Source: Inquilinus limosus DSM 16000 (GTDB lineage Bacteria > Pseudomonadota > Alphaproteobacteria > DSM-16000 > Inquilinaceae). From it: a stretch of DNA of 64,000 bases. The position numbers were made by a program, and so were the translations under genes. Of this stretch, positions 60,664 to 64,000 are shown piece after piece. Location of the stretch: positions 62,001 through 126,000 of the forward strand of contig NZ_AUHM01000005.1 of assembly GCF_000423185.1 (NCBI RefSeq), in the 5' to 3' direction. The number at the start of each line of letters is the position of its first letter. Position 1 is the first letter of the stretch. The notes beneath the pieces were generated by a model. It saw nothing but the letters and a program-made list of their open reading frames with translations, had not been told where the DNA came from and did no database searches.

Positions 60664-61710
60664 ATGACGACGGTCGACACCTTCAACCGGCCCGCGCGCT
60701 TCCTGCGCGCGCGGCGCCTGTCGGGCCGCGCCCTGTCGGTCGTCGTGACGCTGGTCGGGCTGATGCTGCTCACCTTCTCCATGGGGCGGCTGCTGCCGGC
60801 CGACCCGGTGCTGGCGGTGACTGGGTCGGAGGTCGACAGCGCCACCTATGAGCGGGTGTATCGCGAGCTCGGCCTCGACCAGCCGGTCTGGTGGCAGTTC
60901 CTGTCCTATATCGGCCGGGTCGTGACCGGCGACATGGGCCGGTCGCTGACCACCGGCCAGCCGGTCGCGGCCGACCTCCTCACCGTCTTCCCGGCAACCA
61001 TCGAGCTCGCCCTCGTCGCCATCCTCTGCGGCACGCTGCTCGGCGTGCCGCTCGGCATCACCGCCGCGGTCAACCGCGGCAAGCCCGTCGACCACGTCGC
61101 CCGGGTGATCGGCCTCGCCGGCCATTCGGTGCCGATCTTCTGGCTCGGCCTGATCGCGCTGATCGTGTTCTACGCCCGGCTGCAATGGGTCGCCGCCTCG
61201 GGCCGGATCGACATCCTCAACGAGGGGCTGGTGCCGCCGATCACCGGGCTGCTGCTGCTCGACACGGCGCTGCAGGGCGAATGGGAGGTGTTCCGCGACG
61301 CGCTGGCCCACATCATCCTGCCCGGCGCCGTGCTCGGCTACTACTCGGTCGCCTATATCAGCCGGATGACGCGCAGCTTCATGCTGGAGCAGCTGGGCCA
61401 GGAATACATCACCGCCGCCCGGGCCAAAGGCGTGTCGCGCCGCCGGATGATCTGGGTCCACGCCTTCAAGAACATCCGCGTGCAGTTGCTGACCGTGATC
61501 GCGCTCACCTTCGGCGGGCTGCTCGACGGCGCGGTGCTGGTCGAAACGGTGTTCGGCTGGCCGGGCCTCGGCCAGTATCTCACCCGGGGGCTGAAGATGA
61601 ACGACATGAATGTGGTGATGGGGGCGGTGCTGCTGATCGGCATCGTCTTCCTCGCCATCAACATCATCTCCGATCGCCTCTACCGCATCCTGGATCCCCG
61701 CACCCGATGA
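60664..61710 (+). CDS. Oligopeptide-type ABC importer permease (DppB-like)
   Basis: A 348-residue inner-membrane protein, somewhat longer than usual (about 315) because of an N-terminal lead of about 30 residues rich in Arg. Features are LGLDQPVWWQFLSYIGRVVTGDMGRS, the coupling loop EYITAARAKGVSRRRMIWVHAFKN and VETVFGWPGLGQYLTRGLKMNDMNVVMG. It starts 6 bp after the binding-protein stop and overlaps the DppC-like gene. Confidence 0.87.
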   Translation: MTTVDTFNRPARFLRARRLSGRALSVVVTLVGLMLLTFSMGRLLPADPVLAVTGSEVDSATYERVYRELGLDQPVWWQFLSYIGRVVTGDMGRSLTTGQPVAADLLTVFPATIELALVAILCGTLLGVPLGITAAVNRGKPVDHVARVIGLAGHSVPIFWLGLIALIVFYARLQWVAASGRIDILNEGLVPPITGLLLLDTALQGEWEVFRDALAHIILPGAVLGYYSVAYISRMTRSFMLEQLGQEYITAARAKGVSRRRMIWVHAFKNIRVQLLTVIALTFGGLLDGAVLVETVFGWPGLGQYLTRGLKMNDMNVVMGAVLLIGIVFLAINIISDRLYRILDPRTR

Positions 61711-62630
61711 CGGCCACGATGAGCGCTCCCACCAGCGGACTCCGCGCCTGGCTCCGGGCCGACGCGCCGCAGACCGTCTTCCAGTCGGCGATGCAGCAGC
61801 TGTACCAGGGCTGGCGGCGCTTCGCCGGGCATCCGCTCGGGCTCGCCGGGCTCGCCGTCATCCTGCTGCTGATCGTGGCGGCGATCGCCGCGCCCTGGCT
61901 GACCGCCCACGACCCGATCGCGCAGGACATGGTCAACCGGCTGCAGCCGCCCTCGGCGGCGCATTGGTTCGGCACCGACGAGTTCGGGCGCGACGTCTTC
62001 GCCCGCGTCGTCTACGGCGCGCGGACGACGATCTACATCATCCTGCTCGTCACAGTGATCGTCGCGCCGATCGGCCTCTTGATCGGCGCCTGCGCCGGCT
62101 ATCTCGGCGGCTGGGCGGACGAGGTGCTGATGCGGGTCACCGACATCTTCCTGTCCTTCCCCGGCCTGGTGCTGGCGCTCGGCTTCGCCGCCGCCCTCGG
62201 CCCCGGCATCGCCAACGCCGTCATCGCCATCGCGCTGACCGCCTGGCCGCCGATGGCCCGGCTGGCGCGGGCCGAGGCGCTCAGCCTGCGCCGCGCCGAC
62301 TTCATCGCCGCGGTGCGGCTGCAGGGCGCCTCGAAGACGCGGATCATCACCCGCCACATCCTGCCGATGTGCCTGCCCTCGGTGGTGGTGCGCCTGACCC
62401 TGAACATGGCCGGCATCATCCTGACCGCGGCGGGCCTCGGCTTCCTCGGCCTCGGCGCGCAGCCGCCGCTGCCGGAATGGGGCGCCATGGTCTCGACCGG
62501 ACGCGAATTCATGATCGACTGCCCCTGGGTGATCACCGCGCCCGGCATCGCCATCGCGGTGGTCAGCCTGGCCTTCAACCTGGCCGGCGACGCGCTGCGC
62601 GACGTGCTGGACCCGAGGCTCGGCGAATGA
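61707..62630 (+). CDS. Oligopeptide-type ABC importer permease (DppC-like)
   Basis: A 307-residue inner-membrane protein with a cytoplasmic N-terminus of about 45 residues, the [20 protein letters not shown] motif and the coupling loop [43 protein letters not shown] is a standard DppC segment. Both ends overlap neighbouring genes by ATGA, so the importer is translated as a unit. Confidence 0.88.
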   Translation: MTATMSAPTSGLRAWLRADAPQTVFQSAMQQLYQGWRRFAGHPLGLAGLAVILLLIVAAIAAPWLTAHDPIAQDMVNRLQPPSAAHWFGTDEFGRDVFARVVYGARTTIYIILLVTVIVAPIGLLIGACAGYLGGWADEVLMRVTDIFLSFPGLVLALGFAAALGPGIANAVIAIALTAWPPMARLARAEALSLRRADFIAAVRLQGASKTRIITRHILPMCLPSVVVRLTLNMAGIILTAAGLGFLGLGAQPPLPEWGAMVSTGREFMIDCPWVITAPGIAIAVVSLAFNLAGDALRDVLDPRLGE

Positions 62631-63478
62631 CCGACGCGCCCCTGATCGAGGCCCGCAACCTCCGCATCGCCTTCGGCCGCGGCGACAGCGCCGTGCCGGT
62701 GGTGCATGGCGTGTCCTTCACCCTCGGGCGCGAGAAGCTGGGCATCGTGGGCGAATCCGGCGCCGGCAAATCCACCGTCGGCCGCGCCCTGATGCGGCTG
62801 CTGCCGCCCGGCGCCCAGGTGACGGCCGACCGCCTGGCCTTCCGCGGCACCGACCTGCTGGCCGCGACCGAACGGCAGATGACGGACCTGCGCGGCCGCC
62901 GCATCGGCCTGATCCTGCAGGACCCGCGCTACTCGCTGAATCCCGTGCTGCCGGTCGGCGAGCAGATCGCCGAGGCCTGGCGGCTGCACCACCGCGGGCC
63001 GGCGCGCGAGGCGCGGGACCGCACGCTGGCGATCCTGGAGGCGGTGAAGATCCGCGACCCCGCCCGGGTCGCGCGGCTCTATCCGCACGAGATCTCGGGG
63101 GGCATGGGCCAGCGCGTCATGATCGCGATGATGCTGATCGCCGGGCCCGACGTGGTGATCGCCGACGAGCCGACCTCGGCCCTCGACGTCACCGTGCGGC
63201 TCGAGGTGCTGCATCTGCTCGACGAGCTGATCGGCAGCCGCGGCCTCGGCCTGATCCTGATCAGCCACGACCTCAACCTGGTCCGCCGCTTCTGCGACCG
63301 CGTCGTCATCATGTATGCCGGGCGGGTGATGGAGACGCTGCCGGCCGCCGATCTCGAAAAGGCCGAGCATCCCTACACGCGCGGGCTCCTGGCCTCGCTG
63401 CCCTCGATCCACCGCGTCCAGGACCGGCTGCCGGTGCTGCGCCGCGACCCGGCCTGGCTGACGGGGGCGGCGCCATGA
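62627..63478 (+). CDS. Oligopeptide-type ABC importer ATPase (DppD-like)
   Basis: A 283-residue ATPase, shorter than the usual 320-330 because the C-terminal cysteine-bearing tail is missing after [24 protein letters not shown]. Walker A is GESGAGKST, the Q-loop [12 protein letters not shown], the signature ISGGMGQR, Walker [12 protein letters not shown] and the H-switch [11 protein letters not shown]. It is the partner of the partial ATPase that follows with a 4-base overlap. Confidence 0.86.
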   Translation: MTDAPLIEARNLRIAFGRGDSAVPVVHGVSFTLGREKLGIVGESGAGKSTVGRALMRLLPPGAQVTADRLAFRGTDLLAATERQMTDLRGRRIGLILQDPRYSLNPVLPVGEQIAEAWRLHHRGPAREARDRTLAILEAVKIRDPARVARLYPHEISGGMGQRVMIAMMLIAGPDVVIADEPTSALDVTVRLEVLHLLDELIGSRGLGLILISHDLNLVRRFCDRVVIMYAGRVMETLPAADLEKAEHPYTRGLLASLPSIHRVQDRLPVLRRDPAWLTGAAP

Positions 63479-64000
63479 TCGAGGTCCGCGATCTCGGCAT
63501 CCGCTTCGCCGCAGATGCGCCGCCGGCGGTGGACGGCGTCTCCTTCGCCGTCGCGGCGGGTGAGACCTTCGGCCTCGTCGGCGAATCCGGCTGCGGCAAG
63601 TCGACGGTGCTGCGTGCCATCGCGGGGCTGATCACCGGCTATGCCGGCGAGGTGCGGCTCGGCGGCGCGGCGCTGCCGCCGGAGCGGCCGCGTTCCTTCT
63701 TCAAGCGGGTGCAGATGGTGTTCCAGGACCCCTACGGGTCGCTGCATCCGCGCCAGACGATCCAGGCCCAGCTGCTGGAGCCGCTGCGCAACCAGGGGCT
63801 GACGCGGCCCGCCGCTGCGGTCGGCGCGGCGCTGGATGCGGTCGGCCTGCCGCGCGCCGCCGCCTTCCGCTTCCCGCACCAGCTGTCCGGCGGCCAGCGC
63901 CAGCGGGTGGCGATCGCCCGCGCGCTGATGCTGGAGCCGGAGGTGCTGCTGCTCGACGAGCCGACCTCCGCCCTCGACGTCTCGGTCCAGGCCGAGATCC
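63475..64000 (+). CDS. Oligopeptide-type ABC importer ATPase (DppF-like), 3' end outside window
   Basis: The first 175 residues are present and run off the window. Walker A is [10 protein letters not shown]-loop [13 protein letters not shown], signature LSGGQRQR and Walker [12 protein letters not shown]; the H-switch and C-terminal tail would lie beyond 64000. The ATG overlaps the DppD-like stop. It completes the importer that starts at 59074. Confidence 0.86.
   Translation, partial: MIEVRDLGIRFAADAPPAVDGVSFAVAAGETFGLVGESGCGKSTVLRAIAGLITGYAGEVRLGGAALPPERPRSFFKRVQMVFQDPYGSLHPRQTIQAQLLEPLRNQGLTRPAAAVGAALDAVGLPRAAAFRFPHQLSGGQRQRVAIARALMLEPEVLLLDEPTSALDVSVQAEI

Overview
The window is a very GC-rich stretch from a Gram-negative bacterium. 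The signs that point to an Alphaproteobacterium, probably in the Rhodospirillales/Azospirillum-Inquilinus range, are a GlpS/GlpT-like pair of importer ATPases, a SorC regulator with EryA/EryB-like polyol enzymes, many Dpp- and Pot-type importers, and GC-rich intergenic inverted repeats of the kind common in that class. This assignment is inference; there is no rRNA or marker gene here. Nearly everything is accessory carbon and nitrogen catabolism. I count six separate ABC importers in 64 kb, each packed with its own enzymes and regulator. I saw no tRNA, rRNA, CRISPR array, transposase or phage gene.

Region 1 (1-5400) is mixed: the C-terminal end of an RTX secreted protein, a large BTAD/TolB-like/TPR regulator, a SAM methyltransferase, an alpha/beta hydrolase, a SpoIIAA-like small protein whose ribosome binding site lies in a perfect inverted repeat, and a GNAT acetyltransferase.

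Region 2 (5436-21494) is one long leftward polyol/sugar operon: SorC regulator, solute-binding protein, two permeases, two unusual ATPases, an EryA-like FGGY kinase, a 2-hydroxyacid dehydrogenase, a class II aldolase, a GlpD-like dehydrogenase, a second class II aldolase, a D-ribulokinase-like kinase, a HAD-IIA phosphatase and an atypical SDR. A terminator-like hairpin follows the last gene. Two MITE-like inverted-repeat elements sit inside it.

Region 3 (21647-28197) is a leftward operon (2OG-Fe(II) oxygenase, Pot-type importer, GntR regulator) divergent from a nucleoside hydrolase. Between them is a symmetric pair of palindromes that could act as a bidirectional promoter/operator. Region 4 (28209-37496) holds a leftward Dpp importer and a divergent rightward operon of GntR regulator, creatininase-family amidohydrolase, ketopantoate-reductase-like enzyme and SDR, ending in what looks like the stub of a lost gene.

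Region 5 (37378-48903) has a LysR regulator divergent from an operon of FAD amine oxidase-like enzyme, HyuA, HyuB and a Dpp importer in which the second permease is fused to an ATPase. Region 6 (48945-55961) is a leftward sugar operon: Gfo/Idh/MocA oxidoreductase, TIM-barrel isomerase, LacI regulator, PhyH-family oxygenase and a ribose-type importer with a single-cassette ATPase. Region 7 (56109-64000) has a GntR regulator and DHDPS-family lyase divergent from a DgoD-like dehydratase and another Dpp importer that runs off the window, which suggests sugar-acid use. Where genes overlap by ATGA or GTGA, translational coupling is likely.
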